The notes beneath the pieces are model-generated. The model did no database searches, was not told the DNA's origin, and saw only the letters and a program-made list of their open reading frames with translations. Of a stretch of DNA of 64,000 nt, positions 25,632 to 37,265 are shown piece by piece (positions within the stretch are counted from its first letter, which is position 1; every line of letters begins with the position of its first letter). This stretch comes from Paraspadella gotoi (taxonomy: Eukaryota; Chaetognatha): positions 19,082,588 through 19,146,587 of the forward strand of contig CM119265.1 in NCBI GenBank assembly GCA_051294375.1. The letters run 5' to 3'. A program made the translations under genes and the position numbers.

Positions 25632-25798
25632 TTTCTGCAGGGGATTTAAAAAACCGCGGTTTATTAATAACTCAATTTTGATCAATAGGTTAGGTGGCAA
25701 GGAGTAAATAAGATGAAGAGCTTATTTACCTTCCATTTTCTTATGTCCTACTTATTCCAAAATTTGCCCCTTCCACCCCTTTGATCTCACAATTCTAG

Positions 25799-25849
25799 AG
25801 GAAGAGAGAGGAGAGAGAGGAGAGAGAGACGAGAGAGAGAAGAGAGAGA

Positions 25850-25882
<33 letters not shown>

Positions 25883-25900
25883 CAGAGAGAGAGAGAGAAG
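25799..25900. repeat. (GA)n microsatellite
   Basis: Imperfect GA array with GGAG and GACGAG interruptions. It is mirrored at 38119-38220. It is also the joint of a rearrangement in the third copy (near 51868 and 54101). Confidence 0.9.
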
Positions 25901-26039
25901 CATTTGTGTTGGTTAAAACCTGATTCCCAGGTCCATATTAAAACCATCGTAACTTCACTAATCGGCACTCGACTTTCTCTCTCTTCTCTTTTTTTTGTTG
26001 AATTTTTGCTTCGTTTTTCGCGACGGATTTTTTGTTTTT

Positions 26040-26357
26040 ATAAACAAAACAGAAAATGAAAGTCGCTAAGAACCTGAAGAACAAAGAGGTATAATGATGA
26101 TAAGGGAATTGAAGAATTACTGGCAGAACGTGCCTTATTTGGATGGGTGGTCAGTTATTTAATTATTATTATTATTTATATTTTATTAAAATAATTTTAG
26201 AAAATTACATATTTAATAGAAGAGTAAGAGTGACTATTTTTGCAGTATATTTAATATTTACTAACCTCTGTCTATGTCGTTTCCCAGCTAGAATTTTTAA
26301 CCATTTTACGAAACGGACAAAACGTGATCGAAAAAAAAAAATTTACGAAAAAAAGTC
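26040..26357. other. A+T-rich spacer with a start-donor pair
   Basis: An ATG at 26056 opens MKVAKNLKNKE and runs into GGTATAA, which could be a first coding exon with a weak donor. The rest (26100-26350) is A+T-rich without coding character. No partner exon is found. Confidence 0.2.
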
Positions 26358-26753
26358 CTAGATGCACGGAAAGTTTTCCGCCCACCACCACCGCACCACT
26401 CTACCTCGCCGCGAAGTTGAAAAGACTGTCATCAATTCGAGAGTATTTCGCTCTCGGCGTGATAAATAAAGAAGGGAATTTTTTTTGTACCCGCCCCCCG
26501 CCTCAAGAAGGGGCTTCGAACAGGCGTTCGTACTCCTGGGATGGTCGTCATCAGGGTTCAACCAGAAGAAGACGATAATTTTCGATTGGTTATAAATTGT
26601 CACCACGTGGAAAGTTCTTTTAGTTTTGGTTCCGAAAATTCCCCTCGACGTGCGCGCTCCGTGCAATTTTCTTAAGTGCCTTCCGGTTCCAACGCACGGT
26701 GCCCCTCTTCCCCCGGTCGCGATACTCCCGCACGACAAACGTAGCCGGATCAT
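26358..26753 (-). CDS. 131-codon ORF, hypothetical
   Basis: This ATG frame on the minus strand is not built from simple repeats. It is Arg/Gly-rich in the first third, then mixed, and ends Trp-rich (RWWWAENFPCI). No domain or signal peptide is recognised. The shifted frames on the other strand are partly open as well, so coding status is unclear. The mirror copy is 37266-37661. A partial copy at 54600-54856 has several indels, a deletion and a gap, and keeps only fragments of the frame. Confidence 0.25.
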   Translation of the reverse strand: MIRLRLSCGSIATGGRGAPCVGTGRHLRKLHGARTSRGIFGTKTKRTFHVVTIYNQSKIIVFFWLNPDDDHPRSTNACSKPLLEAGGGYKKNSLLYLSRRERNTLELMTVFSTSRRGRVVRWWWAENFPCI

Positions 26754-26793
26754 TCCTTTACCAGCGTCGTCTGTGGGCGCCTAAGATTGGTAG

Positions 26794-27120
26794 TCAGTTA
26801 TGATCTATTATCACTGATCCCTTCGGGCAATGTTGAAGTCGAACCTTCATTATTCCTCTAAAGACTATCCCGCTTCTCCCCCCTTCTTCTCTCTCTACAA
26901 TCAGGATTATATCCGATTTATTTAGCATGGCTATCTCGTGATTCACAATTTGTCTTTGCATTCCTTCTTGCTTACTGACCCAGTAACCCAGTGACCAACT
27001 ATTCACAAACTGAATAACCGCTGTGGACAATTCTTGTAGCAAGTTAAGAGGGACGAACCAGTTAACCTTGCTGTCTTGGCGGATTCCCAGTCGGAAATTA
27101 ATCCTAATCTTATTCTCTTG
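26794..27120 (-). CDS. 108-codon open frame, unknown, exon-like
   Basis: On the minus strand an uninterrupted frame of 108 codons ends in TAA/TGA-type stops on both sides and has no early ATG. The residues are well mixed (for example VNWFVPLNLLQELSTAVIQF and GIVFRGIMKVRLQHC), with a hydrophobic-charged alternation typical of real protein. A good acceptor (TTTTTTAATCTCAG) lies just upstream on that strand (36878-36891 in the mirror copy), but it selects a different frame that is open for about 40 codons. This may be an exon or a piece of a retroelement. Mirror: 36899-37225. Confidence 0.3.
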   Translation of the reverse strand, partial: QENKIRINFRLGIRQDSKVNWFVPLNLLQELSTAVIQFVNSWSLGYWVSKQEGMQRQIVNHEIAMLNKSDIILIVEREEGGRSGIVFRGIMKVRLQHCPKGSVIIDHN

Positions 27121-27802
27121 TTACCTTCTGAGATTAAAAAAGTTAATTCTCCGTGAATAACTTTTTTTAAATTACAATAAATGTTGAAATAAGCATCAGA
27201 ACGAGATGAAGTAAATTAGCAATCTTCTTAATTTTTGTACCTTCAAATTGGGATCTAATGGTTAATTGGCAGAAACCGTTTTCAAAGTTTTTATATATTA
27301 TTAATTTCTAGAATATCAAACACATTTAGTAATGTAAGTTCTTTTAACAATGATCAATTGATATTAAGTGTATTATTCATGGTAACATCGTGGCATAATA
27401 ACTTGCAGTGGTAACGGTAACTATTGAATTACTGAATAATAATAATTGAAACTCCGTTGTTACTTTTGTTTTATTTTAAAAAAAATGTTGGTTTGAAACT
27501 GATTACAAGCACTCTAGGTTGGGTATGTTGGTTACAGTTTTTTGCGCCTTTGGTGAGTTGCCGTAGTTTTTAAAACAAAAAGACACCGATTTTTTTTTGC
27601 TATTTATCTTAAACTTTATACTTTAATTAAATACTATACTAATTAAATATATGTATATGTATAATATATATGAAAATAAAATTTATAAATTTATTGTTTA
27701 ATTTTTTACATACTGTACAAATACAAAAGAAATCTGTATGAATTCGAAATTTTTAGTTTATATTAATTAATATAAATTAGTCAATTTATAAACTTCGGTT
27801 CA

Positions 27803-29084
27803 TTATTCAACTGTTGCCAAAGAATTTAATAACAAATTGTTTTGCATCAAAGTTACTCCAGTTGTACATCTTTTAGTGCGTTGTTCAGCTCGATCAACTT
27901 CACTTTATCTTGTCACTTCGATCGTTTGTGGAAACTGAACATAAATGTTTTTGTCTCTTAGTGATGCATTATCTAAAAAGATATTAGAATTGAAGCCGGC
28001 AGAAATACTAGGCCCTTTCAGAATTTTCTTGATTCTCAGTACAGTTTTCCAGTGTTCTTTCTAATTTTTGCCTGCAATTGTTCGAGGCGATATGCATTGT
28101 ATTGCTCTATTAATCCGCGTTTCTTTTTTTATCAATTGTTTCAGCATTTCGATTAGGTTTATCAATTTCTTGATTCTTATTGATCTACAAAAGATTTCCT
28201 CCTCAGGATTTGATAATAATTGATTAATCAATTATTATAAGAGTGATATCATACAATAATTGCTGCTTTATTTTCACAACAAGTATTAGGAATTTGTTAT
28301 CAATTGTCTATTTGAATTTGCTTGAACTGCAAGAATGGATTAATATCTACATTAGATCTTGTAAAATATGAGAAAAATCTTAGAATTTCGTTTGGATTTT
28401 CACTGCCATTAACATATTTTTAAAACTTTCACTCTCCCATGCTTGTTTATTTTTTGAACTGGATAGTTAGAACACTAATTTATTTAAATCAGAATAAAAT
28501 TTTGCATTATTTTCCTCCAATACTGCAGAGTTGAACATTTTCAAGTTTAAATAGCTATGACTCTTTTCCAGTTGGAGAACATTTGAATATTTTTGGCAAC
28601 ATACGCATACTCATCCATAACACTTAGCGCGTCATTTCCATTTAAGTCCTTTTATTTTTCAAATGTAAATTACTCGTCAGAATTTTAATATCTCCGTTTT
28701 TTTGCCAAGACTTTAAAATACTCCTTATTAATAATTTTGAAAATTCAAGAATGTTTTTCTTCCTTTCACAAAATATTCAAATCATATGATAGGTCTGCTC
28801 TCAGAGTATGTTCAAGTATGACTTCGGCATCATTGATACACAAAAATGGTATCACCCTTTTTAATTTAATAATTCATTTGACCTTCATCTGTTTTTTATA
28901 GCATGACTTTCATTTATGGTTTTTAAATATCAGTATCAGAATCTTTGAAGTTTATATTAACGGCGTCACATCTATATGCTTTCTTTTGGAGGGTTTTCGC
29001 CTCTTTTTTTCTTGCCTTAATTTTCTTCCCCGAAAGAGACAATTGTAGTGTTCTTCTTTTTTTAAGTTGTTGATAATTTCTCAT
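27803..29084 (-). pseudogene. Decayed protein-coding region, unknown family
   Basis: Reading the minus strand (easier in the mirror copy, 34935-36216 plus), a chain of open segments covers about 1.3 kb. In mirror coordinates these are 34935-35096 (53 aa, basic, ending KDSDTDI), 35164-35253, 35368-35472 (with ALSVMDEYAYVAKNIQMF), 35463-35639, 35621-35719 (with NEILRFFSYF) and 35785-36216 (143 codons with only two inner stops). Neighbouring segments change frame, as expected for a pseudogene with frameshifts. In DNA this A+T-rich, chance frames of 50 codons should be rare. I cannot assign the family. A transposon or captured gene is possible. Confidence 0.5.
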
Positions 29085-29119
29085 TTTGGTTCAAACTTTT
29101 CTTTGGCAAATATCAAAAT

Positions 29120-29820
29120 GAATTTACAGGAGACCTTCGGTATTGATTCAGTGTACTGGAATTTCAGCATTTATGTTCACAATGTATGCCTTTCTTTGAT
29201 GGAAAGGATTGTCAAAATTTTCTCAACTGGATTATCAATCACTGTTTTTTTGGATACAATTGGTCAGTTTGTAATATCTAACTGTAAATCATTGAATATT
29301 GGCACGGTCAGTCTGACCAAGTTCGTTATCCAACTGGACTAACATCATCTTGGCTAGAGAAATAAATATTTACAGTTTTGTCAGTTTAATTCTTATTCTT
29401 TTAAGACTGGTTGATACTCAATTTTTTTTGTTCAATACATCGTCCTCTATTTACAGCATCATCAAAATCTATCACAGAAGCACTTTTAGTACTTGGTTTC
29501 AAGTAATGGAATTTCAAGCATCATTAATAGTACAACGGTATTCCCTTTGAATTGAAAATGATTTTAGGGGGTTTTAAAAATTTTCTCACATGGATCTCAA
29601 ATCTGATGTTATTTTGAAGAATTGTCAAATTTGTTCTGACTGTAAATCATTGAATATTGGACTTCATCTGAATCCACTTTTACCTCCAACTGGATGTAAC
29701 ATCATCTTGCTGAGAAAGGAGAGTTAAGTTTTGTCTGTAGTCCTTTCCTTTTTAAAGGTTCGTTTGATAATCATTTTTTTGTCTTCCAAACATCTTTTTC
29801 TGTTACAATATTTAATTGCA
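29120..29820. repeat. Two degenerate tandem units about 358 bp apart
   Basis: The 22-bp word starting ACTGTAAATCATTGAATATT occurs at 29281 and again at 29639. Flanking words also recur in the same order (CAACTGGA..AACATCATCTTG, and TGGAATTTCAAGCAT versus TGGAATTTCAGCATT). The period of 358 is close to 119 codons, and the units lie just upstream of the decayed gene on its strand, so they may once have been protein repeats. Mirror: 34199-34899. Confidence 0.65.
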
Positions 29821-29854
29821 AATGTTTTGGGTTTGGAAAATTCATTTTAAAACT

Positions 29855-29879
29855 NNNNNNNNNNNNNNNNNNNNNNNNN
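29855..29879. other. Assembly gap, 25 N, at a rearrangement joint
   Basis: This placeholder gap sits between segment C and the second copy of segment A. Confidence 0.98.
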
Positions 29880-32820
29880 GAGAGAGAGAGAGAGAGAGAC
29901 GACCTCTTGTCCAAGGGCAAGAATGAACTTCCTTTAATTTAGGTCCACTTTTGTGTTTATGAGTGAAATTTAAAAAAAAAGGAAAACCTTCTAAACGATA
30001 ATTATCAGGGTTTAATTTTGAAGGGAGAGAAAAATAAATCTGTCAGAGGCTCAAAGAGAAATTCCACGGAGTCAAAAAAAGTTCAAAAGTTATTTTACGG
30101 CGGTAGGGGTTTTTTACGAGCTTTTTCGCCGAGGGCAGTACAGCCAAAAATTATACACGTTTGGACTGAAACGGCAAGGAAATATAGCTGTTCGAAATGA
30201 TCATCTTTTGATTTATTCACTTATTAATGCTGGTTTTAAAAATCATAAATAATCCAATGGTAATAATAAAAATGTAAAAAAAAAATTCAAACGTGAATAA
30301 AAATAATTAGAAAAAAAAATATGGTGTGGTATGTATCACCAGAAACAGATATGAGATAGTAAACGTAAGATTGTTGAAAGTCTATAAAACGCGAGAATTG
30401 TGAGTTAAAAAATGTACGATTTATGATTGCCCTTAAAACTTTACGTACCATTTTCACGGTTCTGACAAGATAANNNNNNNNNNAGAAAAAAGATTTAAAT
30501 TTTTGAGTCAAACAAAATAGCAACCAAATGTCAAAACTTCGTCTCGATTCCAAACGATGGAATACCGAGACCCCGTTTTTTTTTCTCCTTTCTCTCTTTT
30601 GACTTTTTTTTTAGGTTTTTCTGGTTTTTTTTGTTTCTTTGTTTCTATCGAACGGCATCGGCTTTATCATCGATCTTCTTTCCACTAATGTTAATTAGAT
30701 GCGATTTCGGAGTACGATAGTATTCTCCGATCTAATACTTTATTGATCGGAGTGTGAGAGAGTCCCGATTGAAGACATGAAAGGTCCAAATATGTTACTA
30801 TCTTGTTAGACGGATAGAGACCAAGAGTAGGAGACCCTAACCAAACACGGCCAATCTAAAGTCCGGGGTAACAACTATTAGTTCTCATGGCTCCTCCACC
30901 ATAACTCACCACTCCTTCATTAACTTACCCTTTCTCCGCCTCCTTCCTAATTTGGCTCGGGAAATTCTCATTACATTACATCTCATTACATTAACGCTCG
31001 ATCCCTCGTAAAAAGGTCGACTTTCTGACCGAATCAGATCCGAAATACGACTCAATCTGACCTCGAAATCGACCCTTAAACCTCTCGTCCCCTTTTTCTA
31101 GTATTTCTTTGTTTTCATGGACTAAAATACAAAATGAGAAAATTTCTTTATTTTATGCCTTCCGTTTACGAGTCGATCTCGTGTTCTTTATGTTTATGTG
31201 CCGAATTTTTTCTTCTCCGAATTTAAAAGTCATTAGTTTTTATGCCGCTCATTGTTGATCTTAAAATACATTTTTCTGACTTAGATCCGTTTTTTTTTCT
31301 GACTTACTGCGCCGTTGAAACATGGATTTGAGAGGATTAAATTTAAAATTTAAAATTAGAAATTAAATTAAAATTAAAATTAAATTTAAAAAAAGTGGTT
31401 AGTCGTCTTCTACTTTTCCTTCGAAGTCGTCATTGTCTGCCTTTCGGCCGACCTCGTCGTTGTCGTCGTTGTCGTCGTTGTCGTCGTTGTTATCATCACC
31501 GACGCGAAACGATTCCATCGAACGAACATAAAGCAGAAAAATTAATAGAAGCCATAAACTAGTATTTTTTTTTTTGAAAAAAAATTAAACAAACTTCCTG
31601 ATTTGATTTCGTGCGCAAATTTGGGATTTCCACTTTTCGGTTCGTTTCGTACTTTATCATTTTGTAAAATAGTGTTCTGTTTATATACAGACTATTAAAA
31701 AAACTTTTAAATTTCGAAAAAAAAAAAATAAATGATTAATCACTATAAAATGAAGAATTTAAGCTAAAGTGAAAGGATGCGACAAAATACTTGAGAAACG
31801 TGGGATCAATTTTGACGTGGGGTTGGATGCGCTTTCGAGAGTCCGACGATTCCAGGACAACGTCTCCGAGGGTGGGAATCGGAGAAGGTGACGACGACGA
31901 CGACGACGACNNNNNNNNNNCGACCGACCGACCTAATAGTAATTCACGTCGTCTCGGGGAAAAAGATGAGAAGAAACAAAAGTAAAAAAAAAAATTAAAG
32001 GAGTTTGACGACGGAGAAAAATTGGTTGTTATCTTCGCATTTCCCTGGAAACCGGGCATAAGTGGCAGACTTACCACCTCCCCCCCCCCTTGCCCCGCTA
32101 TCTCCCCCCCGCTTCCAAGATGAAATTACGGATCTCGAAAGGATCGACGACACCATAAAAACACCATAAGCATGATCCTCATCTAGGAAATAAAAAAAAA
32201 ATATAATCTCGAAAAGACGGTTTGGGGAAATTTCGGCGTCGAAACGAGGAAGAAATATCCTGAGTAAATAACATGCATCATCTCGGTTGAGGGAAAAAAA
32301 AAGAAAACGAGAATGTAACGCACGAAAGGATATTTATTTTTTTGGTGGGGGATGTTTGTGTCTTTATATTTCTTTTGATGCCTCATGGGATTCTGGGGGG
32401 AAAAAACTCAAAAGGAAAAGAGAGAAAAAAAAACTTAAGACGTAGTAAAAAAAAAATCCATAATAAAAATATATTAAGAGAAAGGGAAAGAAATTTTCAA
32501 GACATGGGAGCTTTGGAGGAAGAAAGAAAGAAAGAGAGAAAGAAAAATAGGCAAATATCTTAAAAAAAAAAGAAAGTGAAATAAAAATGAAAAAAAAAAG
32601 AGAAAAGGAAGGAATTAGTTCCATCGGAATGCGCACCCGATATTCGCTGCTTCCGATGTTTTCTTTTTCCTTTTTTTTCTTTCTTTTTTTCCTTTTTTTT
32701 TCGAAGCGGCAGTAAAGTTATGTCCTGCGGCGCGGTTTATACTTTATCTGCGGACACCCCCCCTCTCTTTTAAAACAGGGGGTAGAGGCTTTTCTTTCTT
32801 GTTTGCGTTGTCTTTTTTTG

Positions 32821-32859
<39 letters not shown>

Positions 32860-34139
32860 TCTCTCTCTGACTCCCCTCGGGCCGTTTTTCCCACGGCACC
32901 GGAACAAGAGCTGCTTGACGAATTTCAAAAAAATTTTAACGAAAGAGAAAAACGAGGTTCGATTTTCGAGGATCGGAAATTAAAAACGTTTTTAACGAAT
33001 TCGTTATCTGCGGAGTCATCGTAAGTCGATCTTTCTGGCGTTTGGTCGGTTTCTCGGTTTTTCAACCGGGGTTAATGACAGAGTTCTTTACTCATCGCTA
33101 GACGACTCATTCACCTCGCTCGACCGACGGGAGTCGACTTACCTTTTTGCCTCATGACGGTCATTTCTGGTGAGTCACCCACTTCGATGATTCACGGAAT
33201 ATTAAAAAGGCTTTGAGAAACAATTAACTATCGGTAATTCCCGCCCCTCGTTAAGGGCCCCCTCATAATATCTCTGCGGTTTCAATTATAGACCCTTGGG
33301 AAACATTTGAAAGTTTTAAAAAGTGAGCTTGGGAAAGCTAGTTGGCGTTCGCCTGGGAAAACACGTTCTCAATTACAGATTCCTGTTTTTTTAATTATCT
33401 TTTGTCTAGATCATTTTCAATACAAAATTTAATCAAATTGATATAGCAAAATGATTTATGAGGGTTGAAATAAGTCAACTATATTACCGTTATCTTGAGC
33501 TATATATGGAAAGTTATTATATTTCAGTTTTTTTTCCACGTACGAAAAAAAAAACTTTTCGTCCTGATTTTTGTTATGATTACCAAAGTTGTTTTGGTCA
33601 TGGGCGTTTCTTTCAAATACCCTTCTTCCATCAAAGTGTGTCAAGATTCGTCGTCGTCGTCGTCGTCGTCGTCGTCATTACTCTCAACGCGATTCCAGTT
33701 CCATAGTTTCTTTCCAAGCTTTAATTCTCTCCGGCGCCATCCATCATAATCCCACTTACCAACATGACTCTCCTCTCGCTTACCTTTTCCTCTTTCTTTT
33801 TTCATCTTTCTCGCTCGTAGTTTTCTTCCTCCTCATCCTCCTCCTCCTCCTCCTCCTGTCGTCTTTCGATCAAAAATCAAAATTTCCCTTCAAATCAAAA
33901 TCGTAACGACGCCGACGAGGATTACGCACACCCACATTTCCCTTCAACGCCATGAGGTCATCCAACCCCACTCCCCATCGGGTCATCCAACCCCTTTTCC
34001 CCACCCAAACTCCGAACCCCGACCTTCCCACCTTCGCCTCTTCCCAACTCCGCATACGTTTCGAAAGACGGACGGCGGAGTTTGACCCGAGGAAAACGGA
34101 GGCCAGACTATTGTTTCCTCGCCCTCTCCCTCTTTCCTT
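29880..34139 (+). repeat. Segment A, second copy, direct and indel-rich
   Basis: It is collinear with 14940-19720. Differences are mostly one-base insertions or deletions in short homopolymers, several per 100 bp, which is the signature of uncorrected long reads and not of ageing. Two 10-N gaps replace low-complexity parts present in the first copy: 30474-30483 stands for about 15527-15850 and 31911-31920 for about 17300-17467. No gene is supported. Confidence 0.9.
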
Positions 34140-34164
34140 NNNNNNNNNNNNNNNNNNNNNNNNN
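34140..34164. other. Assembly gap, 25 N, at a rearrangement joint
   Basis: It separates the second segment A from the mirrored segment C. Confidence 0.98.
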
Positions 34165-34934
34165 AGTTTTAAAATGAATTTTCCAAACCCAAAACATTTG
34201 CAATTAAATATTGTAACAGAAAAAGATGTTTGGAAGACAAAAAAATGATTATCAAACGAACCTTTAAAAAGGAAAGGACTACAGACAAAACTTAACTCTC
34301 CTTTCTCAGCAAGATGATGTTACATCCAGTTGGAGGTAAAAGTGGATTCAGATGAAGTCCAATATTCAATGATTTACAGTCAGAACAAATTTGACAATTC
34401 TTCAAAATAACATCAGATTTGAGATCCATGTGAGAAAATTTTTAAAACCCCCTAAAATCATTTTCAATTCAAAGGGAATACCGTTGTACTATTAATGATG
34501 CTTGAAATTCCATTACTTGAAACCAAGTACTAAAAGTGCTTCTGTGATAGATTTTGATGATGCTGTAAATAGAGGACGATGTATTGAACAAAAAAAATTG
34601 AGTATCAACCAGTCTTAAAAGAATAAGAATTAAACTGACAAAACTGTAAATATTTATTTCTCTAGCCAAGATGATGTTAGTCCAGTTGGATAACGAACTT
34701 GGTCAGACTGACCGTGCCAATATTCAATGATTTACAGTTAGATATTACAAACTGACCAATTGTATCCAAAAAAACAGTGATTGATAATCCAGTTGAGAAA
34801 ATTTTGACAATCCTTTCCATCAAAGAAAGGCATACATTGTGAACATAAATGCTGAAATTCCAGTACACTGAATCAATACCGAAGGTCTCCTGTAAATTCA
34901 TTTTGATATTTGCCAAAGAAAAGTTTGAACCAAA

Positions 34935-36216
34935 ATGAGAAATTATCAACAACTTAAAAAAAGAAGAACACTACAATTGTCTCTTTCGGGGAAGAAAATT
35001 AAGGCAAGAAAAAAAGAGGCGAAAACCCTCCAAAAGAAAGCATATAGATGTGACGCCGTTAATATAAACTTCAAAGATTCTGATACTGATATTTAAAAAC
35101 CATAAATGAAAGTCATGCTATAAAAAACAGATGAAGGTCAAATGAATTATTAAATTAAAAAGGGTGATACCATTTTTGTGTATCAATGATGCCGAAGTCA
35201 TACTTGAACATACTCTGAGAGCAGACCTATCATATGATTTGAATATTTTGTGAAAGGAAGAAAAACATTCTTGAATTTTCAAAATTATTAATAAGGAGTA
35301 TTTTAAAGTCTTGGCAAAAAAACGGAGATATTAAAATTCTGACGAGTAATTTACATTTGAAAAATAAAAGGACTTAAATGGAAATGACGCGCTAAGTGTT
35401 ATGGATGAGTATGCGTATGTTGCCAAAAATATTCAAATGTTCTCCAACTGGAAAAGAGTCATAGCTATTTAAACTTGAAAATGTTCAACTCTGCAGTATT
35501 GGAGGAAAATAATGCAAAATTTTATTCTGATTTAAATAAATTAGTGTTCTAACTATCCAGTTCAAAAAATAAACAAGCATGGGAGAGTGAAAGTTTTAAA
35601 AATATGTTAATGGCAGTGAAAATCCAAACGAAATTCTAAGATTTTTCTCATATTTTACAAGATCTAATGTAGATATTAATCCATTCTTGCAGTTCAAGCA
35701 AATTCAAATAGACAATTGATAACAAATTCCTAATACTTGTTGTGAAAATAAAGCAGCAATTATTGTATGATATCACTCTTATAATAATTGATTAATCAAT
35801 TATTATCAAATCCTGAGGAGGAAATCTTTTGTAGATCAATAAGAATCAAGAAATTGATAAACCTAATCGAAATGCTGAAACAATTGATAAAAAAAGAAAC
35901 GCGGATTAATAGAGCAATACAATGCATATCGCCTCGAACAATTGCAGGCAAAAATTAGAAAGAACACTGGAAAACTGTACTGAGAATCAAGAAAATTCTG
36001 AAAGGGCCTAGTATTTCTGCCGGCTTCAATTCTAATATCTTTTTAGATAATGCATCACTAAGAGACAAAAACATTTATGTTCAGTTTCCACAAACGATCG
36101 AAGTGACAAGATAAAGTGAAGTTGATCGAGCTGAACAACGCACTAAAAGATGTACAACTGGAGTAACTTTGATGCAAAACAATTTGTTATTAAATTCTTT
36201 GGCAACAGTTGAATAA
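34935..36216 (+). pseudogene. Mirror copy of the decayed coding region
   Basis: Exact reverse complement of 27803-29084. It is the convenient strand for reading the gene: the longest chain is 35785-36216, with inner stops at 35956-35958 and 36112-36114. A 53-codon ATG frame, rich in Lys and Arg, lies at 34935-35096. Confidence 0.5.
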
Positions 36217-36898
36217 TGAACCGAAGTTTATAAATTGACTAATTTATATTAATTAATATAAACTAAAAATTTCGAATTCATACAGATTTCTTTTGTATTT
36301 GTACAGTATGTAAAAAATTAAACAATAAATTTATAAATTTTATTTTCATATATATTATACATATACATATATTTAATTAGTATAGTATTTAATTAAAGTA
36401 TAAAGTTTAAGATAAATAGCAAAAAAAAATCGGTGTCTTTTTGTTTTAAAAACTACGGCAACTCACCAAAGGCGCAAAAAACTGTAACCAACATACCCAA
36501 CCTAGAGTGCTTGTAATCAGTTTCAAACCAACATTTTTTTTAAAATAAAACAAAAGTAACAACGGAGTTTCAATTATTATTATTCAGTAATTCAATAGTT
36601 ACCGTTACCACTGCAAGTTATTATGCCACGATGTTACCATGAATAATACACTTAATATCAATTGATCATTGTTAAAAGAACTTACATTACTAAATGTGTT
36701 TGATATTCTAGAAATTAATAATATATAAAAACTTTGAAAACGGTTTCTGCCAATTAACCATTAGATCCCAATTTGAAGGTACAAAAATTAAGAAGATTGC
36801 TAATTTACTTCATCTCGTTCTGATGCTTATTTCAACATTTATTGTAATTTAAAAAAAGTTATTCACGGAGAATTAACTTTTTTAATCTCAGAAGGTAA

Positions 36899-37225
36899 CA
36901 AGAGAATAAGATTAGGATTAATTTCCGACTGGGAATCCGCCAAGACAGCAAGGTTAACTGGTTCGTCCCTCTTAACTTGCTACAAGAATTGTCCACAGCG
37001 GTTATTCAGTTTGTGAATAGTTGGTCACTGGGTTACTGGGTCAGTAAGCAAGAAGGAATGCAAAGACAAATTGTGAATCACGAGATAGCCATGCTAAATA
37101 AATCGGATATAATCCTGATTGTAGAGAGAGAAGAAGGGGGGAGAAGCGGGATAGTCTTTAGAGGAATAATGAAGGTTCGACTTCAACATTGCCCGAAGGG
37201 ATCAGTGATAATAGATCATAACTGA
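36899..37225 (+). CDS. Mirror copy of the 108-codon open frame
   Basis: Identical to the frame at 26794-27120 on the opposite strand. A purine-rich run GAGAGAGAAGAAGGGGGGAG inside it could be read as a retroelement polypurine tract, but no long terminal repeat pair was found around it. Confidence 0.3.
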   Translation, partial: QENKIRINFRLGIRQDSKVNWFVPLNLLQELSTAVIQFVNSWSLGYWVSKQEGMQRQIVNHEIAMLNKSDIILIVEREEGGRSGIVFRGIMKVRLQHCPKGSVIIDHN

Positions 37226-37265
37226 CTACCAATCTTAGGCGCCCACAGACGACGCTGGTAAAGGA

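Larger units (their letters stand above)
21260..29854 (+). repeat. Left arm of an 8.6-kb exact inverted repeat (segment C)
   Basis: Every feature in this arm recurs on the opposite strand in 34165-42759, and the two positions always sum to 64019. The bases next to both N gaps match exactly (29854 pairs with 34165). The first mismatch on the outer side is in a GA tract near 21259/42760. I checked the symmetry through feature coordinates and spot comparisons, not base by base. The two arms are separated by 4.3 kb. Confidence 0.93.

Noticed and set aside
27590-27790. Replication origin or promoter in A+T-rich DNA
   Set aside because: A+T richness alone is not evidence, and no motif set was found.
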